A DNA stretch of 64,000 nucleotides from Clavaria fumosa (GCA_951802425.1 OX637804.1:496001-560000); one strand, 5' to 3'. Positions 1 to 12,700 are shown, counted from the stretch's first letter. Translations and numbers: made by a program. Notes: generated by a model not told the origin, from the sequence alone.

Positions 1-246
1 GCACAACACATACGTTGAGGCCGCAGTCCCATAAGTCTCCTTCCTCTTGTTACTTCTCCGTTTCACCAATATCGGACTCCGATCACTTCGGAGTTGACTT
101 ACGTTCTGATTCTCTCTTAGGTATTGTTCTTGTTTGATAAATAGGGACAAGTATATATGTGGTGGCACAACACATACGTTGAGGCCGCAGTCCCATAAGT
201 CTCCTTCCTCTTGTTACTTCTCCGTTTCACCAATATCGGACTCCGA
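1..246. repeat. 82-bp direct repeat, two copies (1-82 and 165-246)
   Basis: The first 82 bases recur exactly from 165 to 246; the intervening 82 bases differ. The unit is pyrimidine-rich at its 3' side. The segment between the copies ends in a TATATATG stretch, which would suit the edge of an old LTR or a decayed element, but no matching partner is visible in the window. Bases 247-415 carry no recognisable gene. Confidence 0.75.
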
Positions 247-415
247 CCGGATTCCGATAGAACATCTCCGCTCCACTCCGCTAACCCCTTTGCCACTAAC
301 CTTGTTAGGACCTTGACAGAGCCCCCGAGTCCAAGCAAATATCGAAGCGACCGGATTGGTAGACATTTCGTTGCCCTTTTGGTATTCACAATAGTGTCGA
401 GTGACAGTGCCTGTG

Positions 416-965
416 GTATGAAGGTCCAAACTGGACAAAATTGTTCAGGGCTCCTTTTTTTGGCCATAATTTTTATGCACACAAGTGTGCACTTATGCAA
501 ACTTGTGCAAACTTATGCAAGATTGTGCACACTTGTGCACACTTATGCACACTTATGCACACTTATGCACACTTATGCACACTTCTGCAAAGTTGTGCAA
601 CATTTTTGTGCAAAGTTGTGCAAAGTCATGCAAAGTTGTGCAAAGTTATGCAGAGTTGTGCAAAGTTGTGCAACAAAGTTATGCAGAGTTATGCAAAGTT
701 ATACAGAGTTATGCAAAGTTATGCAAAGTTATGCAATATTTTTGTGCAGAGTTGTGCAGAGTTATGCAAAGTTATGCAAAGTTATGCAAAGTTTTTGTGT
801 GGAGTTGTGCAAAGTTATGCAAAATTATGCAATATTTTTGTACAAGTTGTGCAGAGTTGTGCAAAGTTATGCACAGTTATGCAATATTTTTGTACAAGTT
901 GTGCAGAGTTGTGCAGAGTTATGCAAAGTTATGCAAAGTTATGCACACTGTGCAGACTTGTGCAT
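416..965 (+). repeat. 10-bp tandem array, left arm of an inverted repeat
   Basis: From about 470 to 965 the sequence is a run of 10-bp units of the form GTTATGCAAA, GTTGTGCAAA and ACTTATGCAC, sometimes broken by ATTTTTGTGC. About 55 bases of unique sequence (416-470) precede it. The same unique lead and array occur in reverse complement at 4393-5022. Because 10 is not a multiple of three, all frames stay open and spell cysteine-rich pseudo-proteins; I do not regard these as genes. The arms enclose the gag-like gene at 3388-4296, so this may be an element with long repetitive terminal inverted repeats. I saw no target duplication. Confidence 0.85.
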
Positions 966-1560
966 ACTTTGCAGAACCTTGTACCTATTTCATTTCCATG
1001 GACCTGGGCTCAGCATATATACTCATACATTAGACACATGTATTCCTTAGGTTTTGATATTCTCCACTTGCACCTTTCTACTATGAAGAAAGACTGAAAG
1101 TTCTGCTTATCACATGATTCTCACAACTTTCTTGTAAGACTTACTATCCCTCAAAAGAACTGGACTCAACTGTAGCTATGTAGAGGGATCTACCCTCTGT
1201 GTACAGTCACAACATGGTATATATAGGTGAGTGGCCCTCCAGAGGCTGCTGATGTAAGCATAGCCCAAGCGGCTATGCTAGTAGACTAATATGGTATATA
1301 GATTATGTAATATAAGAACAGAAAAGGCCTATAGCCTTACACCCTCTCCCACTGGAGAGGCCCCCAACCAGAGGCAACACACGGGCAGTGCGGGACGACG
1401 AGCAGGATTGTGTAATAATTTAAAAGGGGCGCATCCCCTTGGGCAGGGTTACCGCCATGTCACTGGGTGCAATCCCCTCCTGGGGCCTTTGCCTAGTGCT
1501 GACGGGTCCTACCTGGTGGTCTGCGCAACCTGCCCCCAGTTGGACAGTGTGTCACAAGTG
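966..1560. other. Stretch without a recognised gene
   Basis: AT-rich non-coding sequence between the left 10-bp array and the large hairpin. Open frames here are short and resemble nothing I know. Confidence 0.5.
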
Positions 1561-1695
1561 GCATGCCCCAGTGGGGGGTGCCCCAAGTGCTGCTGTCTTG
1601 TCCTGCAGGGTAGGCATATTTTTTAAAGTTTAAAAAATATGCCTACCCTGCAGGACAAGACAGCAGCACTTGGGGCACCCCCCACTGGGGCATGC
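1561..1695. repeat. Perfect palindrome, 67-bp arms and 1-base centre
   Basis: Bases 1561-1627 are the exact reverse complement of 1629-1695, with a single G at 1628 between them. The centre is a TTTAAA-type AT run and the outer arms are GC-rich. Transcribed from either strand it would fold into a 67-bp hairpin without mismatches. It abuts a second palindrome at 1695-1743. It could be the inverted end of a foldback element, a hairpin RNA source or an assembly artefact. Confidence 0.92.
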
Positions 1696-1743
1696 TCAGA
1701 CTAAGTGTCCAAGCCCTCCGAGGGCTTGGACACTTAGTCTGAG
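1695..1743. repeat. Second perfect palindrome, 24-bp arms and 1-base centre
   Basis: Begins with CTCAGACTAAGTGTCC and ends with its exact complement; the arms are 24 bp with one C between them. It shares its first base with the end of the 67-bp-arm palindrome, so two independent hairpins lie side by side. Confidence 0.9.
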
Positions 1744-2423
1744 CCCTGCTTGTAGTCGCATGGCAGCTCGCCCTCATTGTCACTCCAGTCAGGTGACAAC
1801 ACAACAGGCCTCTGTGTGGCCTTAGCAGCTGATGACTTAGCTGCTTTCTTTTTTTGTTTTTGAGAGGGCCCCACACCCTCTGTCTGGGATATTGTTAAAC
1901 CCCCAATAGGTAGCCCTAGGGGGTATCTAATGGTGGATGTGCTTCCACCATCTTCCAGGGCACATTGCCCCTCCATTCATCTCCCATCTTCTCACTCAAT
2001 CGAAGACAGCACAGACACACCCCACACCCTATGCACTCTAGCAGTGCATATGTCTGGGGAGGTATGGGAGGCTTCTCCCATTCACCCAGCACTAGCTGGA
2101 TGTCATCGTCCAATGGGGCATTCCCCTTTTGCATGTACTTGGGTGCCCATGTGAGTACAAATTTGTCCCAGAGCTCCATTTCCTCAACAGAGTGTCAGGA
2201 CCCATTCATTTTTCCCCTACCCAAGCCAACTCTACCAACACCTACAACCCTTCTGATGGCCCTCTATCACCTCACGAGCTCCTCTACATGCTTCTGGAAC
2301 CTGCCATCCTATTCTGGAAACCTCCCTGATCTCCCCTGTGCTCACACGACACTTGTGACCACCATGCCATACTCGCTGTAAGGATAATATATGGTCTAAA
2401 CATGGAAATATGACAGATATCAA
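1744..2423 (-). pseudogene. Decayed ORF fragments, unknown protein
   Basis: On the minus strand short open segments (about 2423-2232, 2179-1916 and 1976-1734) read like pieces of one protein, with stretches such as WDKFVLTWAPKYMQKG and DDDIQLVLGEWEKPP, but they lie in different frames and carry stops. The composition is protein-like rather than random. I do not recognise the family. A coding relic is my best guess, and an intergenic open frame is the alternative. Confidence 0.3.
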
Positions 2424-3387
2424 CTATCTGGATATTTTGGCATCAAGGCAGATATGCCTGATAACAATCCGATATTGTCCAATAACATCCAGAATGTCCG
2501 ACAGGTATCCGATACCAGACTCTCCGGTCTCAAATCCCCCATGATGATCACAGCCTGCAGGTCACACACACTGCCTACACCCTTCTATTTCATCACTCCA
2601 GCATGGTCAGCACTCAACATAGTCACTATTTGATTTTCCTTCCTTTATTTCATATACCATGCTGCAAATTTCATATTATGTTCCCTTTCAAGTGTCTGTT
2701 CATTTGAACATTTCAAACCCTTTGCAGCACCTTGCCCATTGTTCCTAGTACTCCTTTGCTGTACCCCCTTATGCTTTCCTTCATTTTACGAGCAGTCCGG
2801 ATGTATGCCAGTCATTGGACACCTCATCCCTCCGAACTGCATGACTCTTTTATGAATTATGACCTCCATATGACCCTGCACACAATACCGCATTACCTTC
2901 TGTAACCTCCAGAGATTTCCGTACTTAGGAAAATGTACTTAAGTACATACCAGACTCTATGGAAATTCGGCTTTTTGACTGTCATCCTCTTGTTGTGACC
3001 TTCAACAAGCCCACCCTTTGTTGTACCTCTCAAACTGCTGGCCTTCGTCGTTGCCAGCCTCTTGAACTTTTGATCTGGACATCAGACTCTATTGAACCCA
3101 ATACTGGACACTTCAGACAATGTATATTCTCATTCTCTGAACCTTTTTCACTCAACCTCTATATCCTCCAAGGTTCTGTCTAGTGTCTCTGATGTGTAAC
3201 AAGACCCCCTGAAGAACCTGGCCATGAACACCTATTTGCAGCCAACACCACTACAGCCTACTACAATTTTGGAGCCCACCACAAGGGGGTCACAACAACA
3301 CCTTCACTACAGCCTTCGAGGATTCCAAGAGGCTCATCTGCTTCCCAGCCTTGACGTTCCGGATGCCTGAGAGCATGAAACTCAAAT
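2424..3387. other. Stretch without a recognised gene, upstream of gag-like ORF
   Basis: It holds a local cluster of GATAT/CCGATA-type words near 2400-2510, otherwise ordinary AT-rich sequence. It may contain the leader and an N-terminal exon of the gag-like gene that follows; I could not place one. Confidence 0.4.
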
Positions 3388-4296
3388 TTGACTTTGGAAA
3401 CACTGCATACTGAACCTGCTGGAGAAGTAATTGAAACTTCTCATCTACTTCCATTGGACATCCCTAGTATCTCATCTATTGTATACTCCCATATGAGCTT
3501 TGCTCCCATTACCACATTACCACAGGTCATCGAAGAACCGCTTACACCACTCGCCCTCAAATTGAACATCCTTCACTTCCCACCACAAGCGCCTCAGAAT
3601 TCACCAGATGAACTTCACTTACCACCCTACCCACTAATACAAATGGCTAACCAACTGAGATATCCACTCCGTGGCACTCACGGGGCTCCTGCCTTTGATG
3701 GAGTGCTGATGCACCTCAACCAGTACTTCGAGGACATCAGCATTGTACTGACCGGCATTAATTCAGACATTCCAGAGACCGATTTAATTCAGTACGCAAA
3801 GCATTACCTCAACACTGATACATGTCTTCTTTGGGAGACTCTCACACCCGACCCACACCCAGAATGGACTTGGGATACCTTCAAAGCAGCCGTCAGACAC
3901 CTTTATCCAGGTTCCGATGGCAGCCGTTTGTTTTCCATCACCAATTTGGACTGTTTCATATCAGACTCAGCCAAAAAAGGAGTTTACATGCATGCAGAAC
4001 ATGGAGAGTACTACCGGGACTTTCTTTGGATCACCTCACATTTGATCAGCTCACAGCGTATGTCTACAAATGATAGGAACTGGCTTTATATCCTCAGATT
4101 TGGGGATCATACAAGGCACTGGATCGAGAGCCAGCTTGCTATTATACTACCTGATCACCATCTGGAGGACCCATACCCGATGAATGAGGTTCACACTGCA
4201 GCCGAGTTCCTACTTTCCTCGACATCCCCACACTCTGGTGAGTGGATGAGAGGAGGGAGCAAGAGTGAGCCTCATTGCACCAGCAGGACAGTGTGA
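3388..4296 (+). CDS. Gag-like protein of a retrotransposon, probably 3'-truncated
   Basis: The 302-residue ORF carries a retrotransposon-gag-type helical domain from about residue 87: GTHGAPAFDG, a FEDISIVLTG segment, YAKHYLNTDTCLLWETL, then WDTFKAAVRHLYPGSDG, EYYRDFLWITSHLI and LPDHHLEDPYPMNEVH. This order is known from gag-like proteins of Agaricomycetes, in which the domain packs as a helical capsid-type fold. No zinc knuckle, protease or polymerase follows. After VHTAAEFLLSS the frame runs into a GTGAGT donor-like site (about 4237) and then into the right inverted array, so the 3' half was probably lost. The start is uncertain: the first 86 residues are proline-rich, and translation could instead begin at the internal Met of MANQLRYPLRG. 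Confidence 0.6.
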   Translation: MTLETLHTEPAGEVIETSHLLPLDIPSISSIVYSHMSFAPITTLPQVIEEPLTPLALKLNILHFPPQAPQNSPDELHLPPYPLIQMANQLRYPLRGTHGAPAFDGVLMHLNQYFEDISIVLTGINSDIPETDLIQYAKHYLNTDTCLLWETLTPDPHPEWTWDTFKAAVRHLYPGSDGSRLFSITNLDCFISDSAKKGVYMHAEHGEYYRDFLWITSHLISSQRMSTNDRNWLYILRFGDHTRHWIESQLAIILPDHHLEDPYPMNEVHTAAEFLLSSTSPHSGEWMRGGSKSEPHCTSRTV

Positions 4297-4392
4297 GGCA
4301 GATGTGACATCAGTCACATTGTGTGACACAGTCACGCTTTCTGCTGAACCTTGTGATGAGGTTGCAGGCCTCCACAAGCACTTTGAGGCTTA

Positions 4393-5022
4393 GGTTTGCA
4401 CAAAAATATTGCATAATTTTGCATGGCTCTGCACAACTTTGCACCACTTTGCACAAAAATATTGCATAATTTTGCATGGCTCTGCACAACTTTGCACCAC
4501 TTTGCACAAAAATATTGCATAATTTTGCATGGCTCTGCACAACTTTGCACCACTCTGCACAAAAATATTGCATAACTTCACATAACTCTGCATAACTTTG
4601 CACAACTCTCCACAATTTTGCACAACTCTGCACAAAATATTGCATAACTTTGAACAACTCTGCATAAGTTTGCACAACTTTGCATAACTTTGCACAAAAT
4701 TTTGCATAACTTTGCACAACTTTGCACAACTCTGCATAACTCTGCACAGCTTTGCACAAAAATATTGCACAAGTTTGCATGGCTCTGCATGACATTGCAC
4801 AACTTTGCACAAAAATGTTGCACAACTTTGCACAACTTTGCAGAAGTGTGCATAAGTGTGCATGAGTGTGCATAAGTGTGCACAAGTGTGCGCAATCTTG
4901 CATAAGTTTGCACAAGTTTGCACAAGTTTGCACAAGTTTGCATAAGTGCACACTTGTGTGCATAAAAATTATGGCCAAAAAAAGGAGCCCTGAACAATTT
5001 TGTCTGGTTTGGACCTTCATAC
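4393..5022 (-). repeat. 10-bp tandem array, right arm of the inverted repeat
   Basis: This is the reverse complement of 416-965: the array TTTGCATAAC/TTTGCACAAC from 4393 to about 4960, then the unique lead ending CCTTCATAC at 5022. The lead differs from the left arm by only a few bases. The arrays of the two arms have drifted in length and unit order. The long open frames on both strands are products of the repeat. Confidence 0.85.
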
Positions 5023-5029
5023 TGCGGCG

Positions 5030-5403
5030 TGTGAGCGTGAAGCGGGCAGGGGCAGAGATGCAGGAGACGCTCACCGTGCGCGGCCTCGCTCTCGAGAATC
5101 TTCTTCCGAAAGAATCTCAACGAGGATGGTGCGCTCCCTGCAGCTTTTCCCTCAAGTGCCTCCCGAGTTGCTGATTTCCTGACAACCTTTTGTGGTTGCT
5201 CCTTTTCAGGGCTCGCTGGTGGAGTCGATAGGTTCCGTGTCGCAGCACTTTGTTTCACTGCAGTGGTGACAGTTGGTGAAGGTGAAGACAGTCTTCTGTG
5301 TTGTTGCCCAAAGAACGGTTTCGGGCATCGCGAGCCCTGAGTGAAAAGGGGTAGGACTGGCCTCTGTGTCCATGAATGGGGTGAGGTATGACTGTGCTGG
5401 CAA
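5030..5403 (-). other. Open segment with protein-like composition, unknown
   Basis: On the minus strand about 120 codons stay open before entering the array, with segments such as STPPASPEKEQPQKVVRKS and GSAPSSLRFFRKKILESEA. The Ser/Pro/Lys-rich, disordered character could be a host exon cut off by the inverted-repeat element. I see no domain and no clear start or splice site. Confidence 0.25.
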
Positions 5404-5411
5404 AGGGGGGT

Positions 5412-5560
5412 AGTGATGTGAAAGCCCGGCCCGGCCTGAAAGCCCCGGCTCGGGCTCGGCCTGAGGGGGCCCAGGCTTATGAAAAACTCAGGCCGGGCTT
5501 TCCATGACGGCTCAGGCTCGGCCCAGGCTCGGCTCGGCTTAAGCCCCGGCCTGTGTAGAG
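5412..5560. repeat. GC-rich CCCGGCCTGA repeat block, copy 1
   Basis: A dense mix of GCCCGGC, GGCTCGG and CAGGCCGGGC words in both orientations stands out from the AT-rich surroundings. A similar block lies at 21968-22115. It probably is a short non-autonomous repeat with inverted words, and no protein is encoded. Confidence 0.55.
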
Positions 5561-6312
5561 AAATTATCATAATGCAGTACTAGAGTATAATTAGCTGTCT
5601 ATTCAGTGTCATTTCCCTCACCCAAATCAACAAGCTCACACCAAGGGTGGGGGCAGTGTGGGGGCAGCGGTACGAGCAACGACAGCAGCACGGTCGAGGG
5701 GCACAACGTAGGGGCAATGCGCGCGATGCTCCTTAAGCACGTCAAACGGCCTTTGTGCCCGTGGTGCAAGTGTCTGACTAGCAATTGTGGTCTGCATCGC
5801 CATAGACAAAGACGTAGTCAACTCGCTAGACAGCACTGTCGATGGCGTGTCGAACTAAGCAAGTGCCCACAGCACAGCAGCGGCGCCCCTGCCTTGCGAG
5901 CGCGCTCAGCAGAACGGCTCACACCCTCAGGTGGAGGCGGCGAAAAGTCGGCATGCGCAGCACACGCGTGACAGTGGCGGGAAAGACCGACAGAGATGGA
6001 GTCGTCGTCCTTGTCGGCACCGTCGTGGTGCACATCGTTCAGTCAGATATTTCAATTACAGTTGCTGTACTGGAGGGTGAATATCCTAGGGCAAAGAAGT
6101 AGCAACGGACTCCGGCGGAGATATTCACATTATGCAGTACAGTTGCAAGCGGCAGAAGGATATTGACTACAACAGACATGGCGCCCCCAGATCAGCCACA
6201 AGAGTGAGATGAATAATCCCTAGCAGTCAGCATCAGGTGCCGGACAACACAGGAATAATCCGTTGCCATCTGCACCCTATCCACTGGAAAGTGAAGAATA
6301 ATAATCATATGC
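5561..6312. other. Stretch without a recognised gene
   Basis: GC-richer sequence with several overlapping open frames on both strands (for example 5606-5971 plus), none resembling a known protein. It leads directly into satellite array 1. Confidence 0.4.
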
Positions 6313-9300
6313 ATGGGCTCAGCTCCACCGAACAATGCAAAAATATTCATTAGCCATCACAACAAGCTGTGCCGAACATTGCGAGAATATTCATCAACCA
6401 TTAGGCATAGCTCCGCCAGACCATGCCAGAATATTCAACCACCATTTAGCATGGCTCCGCCGGACATTGCCAGAATATTTGTTAGCCATTATGACCAGCT
6501 CTGCCGGACTATGCTAGAATATTCTGCAACCATTTGGCATAGCCCCACCGGACTATGCTAGAATATTTGTTAGCCATTACGACCAGCTCCGCCAGACTAT
6601 GCTAGAATATTCAGCCACCATTTGGCATAGCTCCGCCGAACATTGCGAGAATATTCATCAACCATTGAGCATAGCCCCGCCGGACTATGCTAGAATATTT
6701 GTTAGCCATTACGACCAGCTCCGCCGGACTATGCTAGAATATTCAGCCACCATTTGGCATAGCTCCACCGGACATTGCCAGAATATTTGTTAGCCATTAC
6801 AACCAGCTCCGCCAGACTATGCTAGAATATTCAGCCACCATTTGGCATAGCTCCGCCGAACATTGTGAGAATATTCATCAACCATTGAGCATAGCTCTGC
6901 CGGACTATGCTAGAATATTCTGCCACCATTTGGCATAGCCCCGCCGGACTATGCTAGAATATTTGTTGGCCATTACGACCAGCTCCGCCAGACTATGCTA
7001 GAATATTCAGCCACCATTTGGCATAGCTCCGCCGGACATTGCCAGAATATTTGTTAGCCATTACAACCAGCTCCGCTGGACTATGCTAGAATATTCAGCC
7101 ACCATTTGGCATAGCTCTGCCGAACATTGCGAGAATATCCATCAACCATTGAGCATAGCTCCGCCGGACTATGCTAGAATATTCAGAATATTCAGCCACC
7201 ATGTGGCATAGCTCCACCGAACATTGCGAGAATATCCATCAACCATTGAGCATAGCTCCGCTGGACTATGCTAAAATATTCAGCCACCATTTGGCATAGC
7301 TCCGCCAAACATTGTGAGAATATTCATCAACCATTGAGCATAGCTCCGCCGGACTATGCTAGAATATTTGTTAGCCATTACGACCAGCTCTGCCGGACTA
7401 TGCTAGAATATTCAGCCACCATTTGGCATAGCTCTGCCGGACATTGCCAGAATATTTGTTAGGCATTACAACCAGCTCTGCCGGACTATGCTAGAATATT
7501 CAGCCACCATTTGGCATAGCTCCACCGAACATTGTGAGAATATTCATCAACCATTGAGCATAGCTCCGCCGGACTATGCTAGAATATTTGTTAGCCATTA
7601 CGACCAGCTCCGCCGGACTATGCTAGAATATTTGTTAGCCATTACGACCAGCTCCGCCGGACTATGCTAGAATATTCTGCCACCATTTGGCATAGCTCCG
7701 CCGAACATTGTGAGAATATTCATCAACCATTGAGCATAGCTCCGCCGGACTATGCTAGTATATTTGTTAGCCATTACGACCAGCTCCGCCGGACTATGCT
7801 AGAATATTCAGCCACCATTTGGCATAGCTCCGCCGGACATTGCCAGAATATTTGTTAGGCATTACAACCAGCTCCACCGGACTATGCTAGAATATTCAGC
7901 CACCATTTGGCATAGCTCCGCTGAACATTGTGAGAATATTCATCAACCATTGAGCATAGCTCCGCCAGACTATGCTAGAATATTTGTTAGCCATTACGAC
8001 CAGCTCCGCCGGACTATGCTAGAATATTCAGCCACCATTTGGCATAGCTCCGCCGAACATTGCCAGAATATTTGTTAGCCATTACAACCAGCTCCGCCAG
8101 ACTATGCCAGAATATTCAGCCACCATTTGGCATAGCTCCACCAAACATTGCGAGAATATCCATCAACCATTGAGCATAGCTCCACTGGACTATGCTAGAA
8201 TATTCTGCCACCATTTGGCATAGCCCCGCTGGACTATGCTAGAATATTTGTTAGCCATTACAACCAGCTCCGCCGGACTATGCTAGAATATTCAGCCACC
8301 ATTTGGCATAGCTCCGCCAGACATTGCCAGAATATTTGTTAGCCATTACAACCAGCTCCGCCGGACTATGCCAGAATATTCAGCCACCATTTGGCATAGC
8401 TCCACCGAACATTGCGAGAATATCCATCAACCATTGAGCATAGCTCCGCCGGACTATGCCAGAATATTCAGCCACCATTTGGCATAGCTCCGCTGAACAT
8501 TGCCAGAATATTCATCAACCATTGAGCATAGCTCCGCCAGACTATGCTAGAATATTCAGCCACCATTTGGCATAGCTCCGCCGGACATTGCCAGAATATT
8601 TGTTAGGCATTACAACCAGCTCCACCGGACTATGCTAGAATATTCAGCCACCATTTGGCATAGCTCCGCCGAACATTGTGAGAATATTCATCAACCATTG
8701 AGCATAGCTCCGCCGGACTATGCTAGAATATTTGTTAGCCATTACGACCAGCTCCGCCGGACTATGCTAGAATATTCAGCCACCATTTGGCATAGCTCTG
8801 CCGAACATTGCCAGAATATTTGTTAGCCATTACAACCAGCTCCGCCAGACTATGCTAGAATATTCAGCCACCATTTGGCATAGCTCCACCGAACATTGCG
8901 AGAATATCCATCAACCATTGAGCATAGCTCCACTGGACTATGCTAGAATATTCTGCCACCATTTGGCATAGCCCCGCTGGACTATGCTAGAATATTTGTT
9001 AGCCATTACAACCAGCTCTGCCGGACTATGCTAGAATATTCAGCCACCATTTGGCATAGCTCCGCCAGACATTGCCAGAATATTTGTTAGCCATTACAAC
9101 CAGCTCCGCCAGACTATGCCAGAATATTCAGCCACCATTTGGCATAGCTCCACCGAACATTGCGAGAATATCCATCAACCATTGAGCATAGCTCCGCCGG
9201 ACTATGCTAGAATATTCAGCCACCATTTGGCATAGCTCCGCTGAACATTGCGAGAATATTCATCAACCATTGAGCATAGCTCCGCCAGACTATGCTAGAA

Positions 9301-9685
9301 TATTCAGCCACCATTTGGCATAGCTCCGCCGTACATTGCCAGAATATTTGTTAGCCATTATGACTAGCTCTGCTGGACTATGCTAGAATATTCAGCCACC
9401 ATTTGGCATAGCTCCGCCGAACATTGCGAGAATATTCATCAACCATTGAGCATAGCTCCGCCGGACTATGCTAGAATATTCAGCCACCATTTGGCATAGC
9501 TCCGCCGGACATTGCCAGAATATTCACCAGCCATTAAACATGGCTCCACCAGACTATACCAGAATATTTGTTAGCCATCTCGCCCAGCTCCGCCAGACAA
9601 TGGCAGAATATTCATCAGCCATTAGGCATGGCTCCAAAACTTTCATGAGCCATTAAGCATGCCAGACAATGCCAGAATAATCCTG
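6313..9685 (+). repeat. Satellite array 1, 44-bp monomer, about 75 copies
   Basis: The monomer is 44 bp and runs GGACTATGCT-AGAATATTCA-(about 20 bases)-GGCATAGCTCCGCC. Identical phase points at 7268, 7488, 7664, 7884, 8632 and 9468 differ by exact multiples of 44, confirming the period. Monomer variants (TTGTTAGCCATTACGACC, CATCAACCATTGAGC, CAGCCACCATTTGGC) alternate in a recurring order, which suggests a higher-order repeat of several monomers. Every monomer has the palindrome GAATATTC or a one-base variant and most carry CCGCCGGA. Short 60-64-codon open frames repeat with the array and are not genes. The array abuts the 3' end of KDZ transposase 1. Confidence 0.93.
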
Positions 9686-9735
9686 AGCAAATTCATTCAC
9701 CCTTGATCTGCTAGACTGAACAGGTATGAGAAAAT

Positions 9736-12700
9736 CTAGCCTCCTCCACTAACCATAGTGGTTGCCTTATCACATAAATCCTCTGCTTCTTGCTCAAATT
9801 GCTCCCATACATTTGCCTGCCTGAATGCGTAGCATGTCAAACCACTCTTTGCCTCTTCCATCTCTCCCAGTCTCATCCACTCCTCTTTCCTATGCCTGAA
9901 GAAGGCTACTGTCCATTGCATCTCATGTTTTAGCAAGTTGACTTCCTCATCCCATCTCTGAAATCGTGCACTTGCTCTCAACCAGTTGACTCTGTAGACT
10001 AATCAAAGTTGCCAGACATTTCATGCATATTAATGATTTGTCACTTACATTCCTTCATTTGCTCACTCTGCTCTCCTTCCACATTGACATCCAATCTCCA
10101 AAACCATGGTAGTTTGTCTGATCGCTGTCCAAACCTATTTTCTTCTATGATATCACCTGGCATCTTCAAGTCTTCCTTGGTGATGTCATTGAATGTAACA
10201 CCCAATCTGCATAAAGCAGACTTAGCCCGCTTGTAATCTTGTACTGCCTGCTGGACTCTTGACTCCATCTGCTTCACCTGGCTCCATGCTCGTGTTGAAG
10301 TTTTCTGGCTGCGAGCATTTCGGACCTAATGGCAGTTAGATCGTCAATGACAGCAGAGCTAAAACTTACATTTGCCCTATATATCATAGACTTCTCACCC
10401 AAAGCAATCCTGAGCCGCCGTAAAGCATCATTCATCTGCCCTATGCGAAGCTTTGCCTCCCAGTTCCCCATCTCATCCAAGTTATGTAATTGCCGAACTT
10501 CTTTGGACAAATTGGAGGGCAGAAATAGTGTCACAGCCTCGGGCTGTACTACTACATCTTCCTCATCATCAGAAGCAGCAACATCGACACTGACTTCTTC
10601 ATCGAGCTGAGATGAATGGTTTGCCTGCAGTTCAATGGCTTCTTCAAAGAGAGATAAAGTGGCCCATTTCTTCTCATATTTGCTGATCTCAATCTGGAGG
10701 CGCCTTCGCTTTTCCTCCAACTCCTTTTTATCAGAGAGTGAGGGTTGCCTCAAAGACTGTGTATAGGCAACCAAAGAGGCCCTATTTTGTTGTGAATGAC
10801 AGGCAATGGAACTTTGCAATACGACTCACTGAGTGGCTTCTATGCTCAATCCTAGAGCCAAGAGATTAGATATGCCAGATAGATTTCCAGCAGCACGATG
10901 TTTTTGAGAAAGCTCCAGTAGAACCTCAGCACAACCTGGTTCTGTGTAAAAGTGTATGCCATTAGCCAGGCAATATAGCAACTATAGATATGTTTTCCAA
11001 GTACTGGCCTTTCACATTTGTGACATCGTACACCGAAAGAGCATCTCCCCGTTGAGTCATTGCCTTCCCCTCTAGGTCCTTCCATTCTAATACCCATGTT
11101 GGTTCAAGCTGTTTCGTCAACTCATCCAGGGCTAACTTCTTGTCCTCTCTTTCAGTCATTGCTTTTTTTAACTTGGTGACAATAGATTGTGCTGTGCCAA
11201 GTCATCAGCAAAGACACATGTAAGAATATGGGGATTTGCTTACATGCTCTAGACATTTTCTTCCAATTGGAATCCTGCATGTAGCTGTCCAGTATCTCCT
11301 GCCGATGTGGTTGAGACATGCCCCTTGTATGGCTTGCTGCCTTATTAAGTGATGACCAAAGGCTTTCCAATACTTCCCCATCCAACTGCCCCACACCTTG
11401 CACAAAGTTCAAAGAGAACCGTGCAAAACAATTTTGGATGTGAGCACCTAAGTGGAATTTTCCAACTGCAGTTATCACTTCAAGATCCTCCCGCACATAC
11501 AAGTGCCCACTGGCATCAACTCGCTGCTGAAAATTGATGTGCCACTCACATCCAACATCATATACAAAAATGACTCTCTTGGCAAGTAAGACTTGCTTAA
11601 GAGCCTGACAGAAAGAATAGTCAATGTTCATCTGTCTTTGGCAATGTCAATTGGGAGAACAGAATTCAATGGCATTCCCCACACACCTCTCTCCTTTTTG
11701 GAGATCCACTACACTATGAGGATAGAAACAGCCATGGCATCCACATGCAGATGCAGCCACTCCAGTAGCATGTAAATGGTTTCTTTGCAATCCACTGTGT
11801 CCATTTGCTTGGGTTATTGCACGGTGGTTGTGACATTTAGACTTCTGAAAGTGAATTGTCAATAACTATAGAGGAAATAATGCAGGAAATTTGGACCTGT
11901 TTTATCTCAATAGATGCCTTAATATGTTCCTGATATACTGCATCTTCAACCATATAACCTCGTCCATCACTGAGATAGACATCCTCCTCTGGCTTCTTAG
12001 TTACAACATTTTCCAGTTTGAAATTGCCATCTGCAACAATTGATGGTTCATAGATGGATCTATATGCTCCTGTTACTCTGAACATCTTCACAAGATGTGA
12101 AATTACTTATGGGTCTTCTGCATGTTTGACTTCATGCTCTGAGACATTTATTCCAGGTTGAGGACAACTGGGACAAAAGAGTGCCAAATCTCCAGGTTTT
12201 TGCATCTGGTTGGGGTTATGTGCAACGCCTGTCCGCTTCAAGGACTTGAGGTACCTCCACTCCCTTGATACCCTCATGAGTTCTCGGTAACGATCCTGGA
12301 AAAAGATAATCAATAATTTTTCAAAGAGACTTTCCATGTGTGATACACATACTGGAACAAGTGAAGGAAGCCTGTTGTATGTTATTCTCTGCAGCTTGGT
12401 GTAGAAATTACAAGCTGATGTGTGGCACTCCAAAGTTTCAATATGAAACTGATCAAGGACATTGAAGGTAAATGCTGTGGAGGGCCTCTTGAGGGTAGAT
12501 GGGAAAAATCGCATACAAAGCAGCTGCATGTGTGCTGGTAGGGCATCTTCACAATTACACCATTGCACTTGATGCTTGTAGATTCCTGAGGTAGTCACAA
12601 ACACCATGCTTTTTCCCCTCTGAAATGCACCATCCTCAACATCTGGTTGTATGTCCCCTTCTGATTCTCCCTCTTGAACAAGATCATCCTCCCAGATGTC

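Noticed and set aside
211..1097. Cysteine-rich ORFs of 180-280 codons in three frames
   Set aside because: They are read-through of a 10-bp repeat in all frames; the same pseudo-protein appears in every frame and in the inverted copy at 4310-5570.
6599..9656. Series of near-identical 60-64-codon ORFs (MLEYSATIW...)
   Set aside because: They recur at multiples of 44 bp and are a by-product of satellite array 1.
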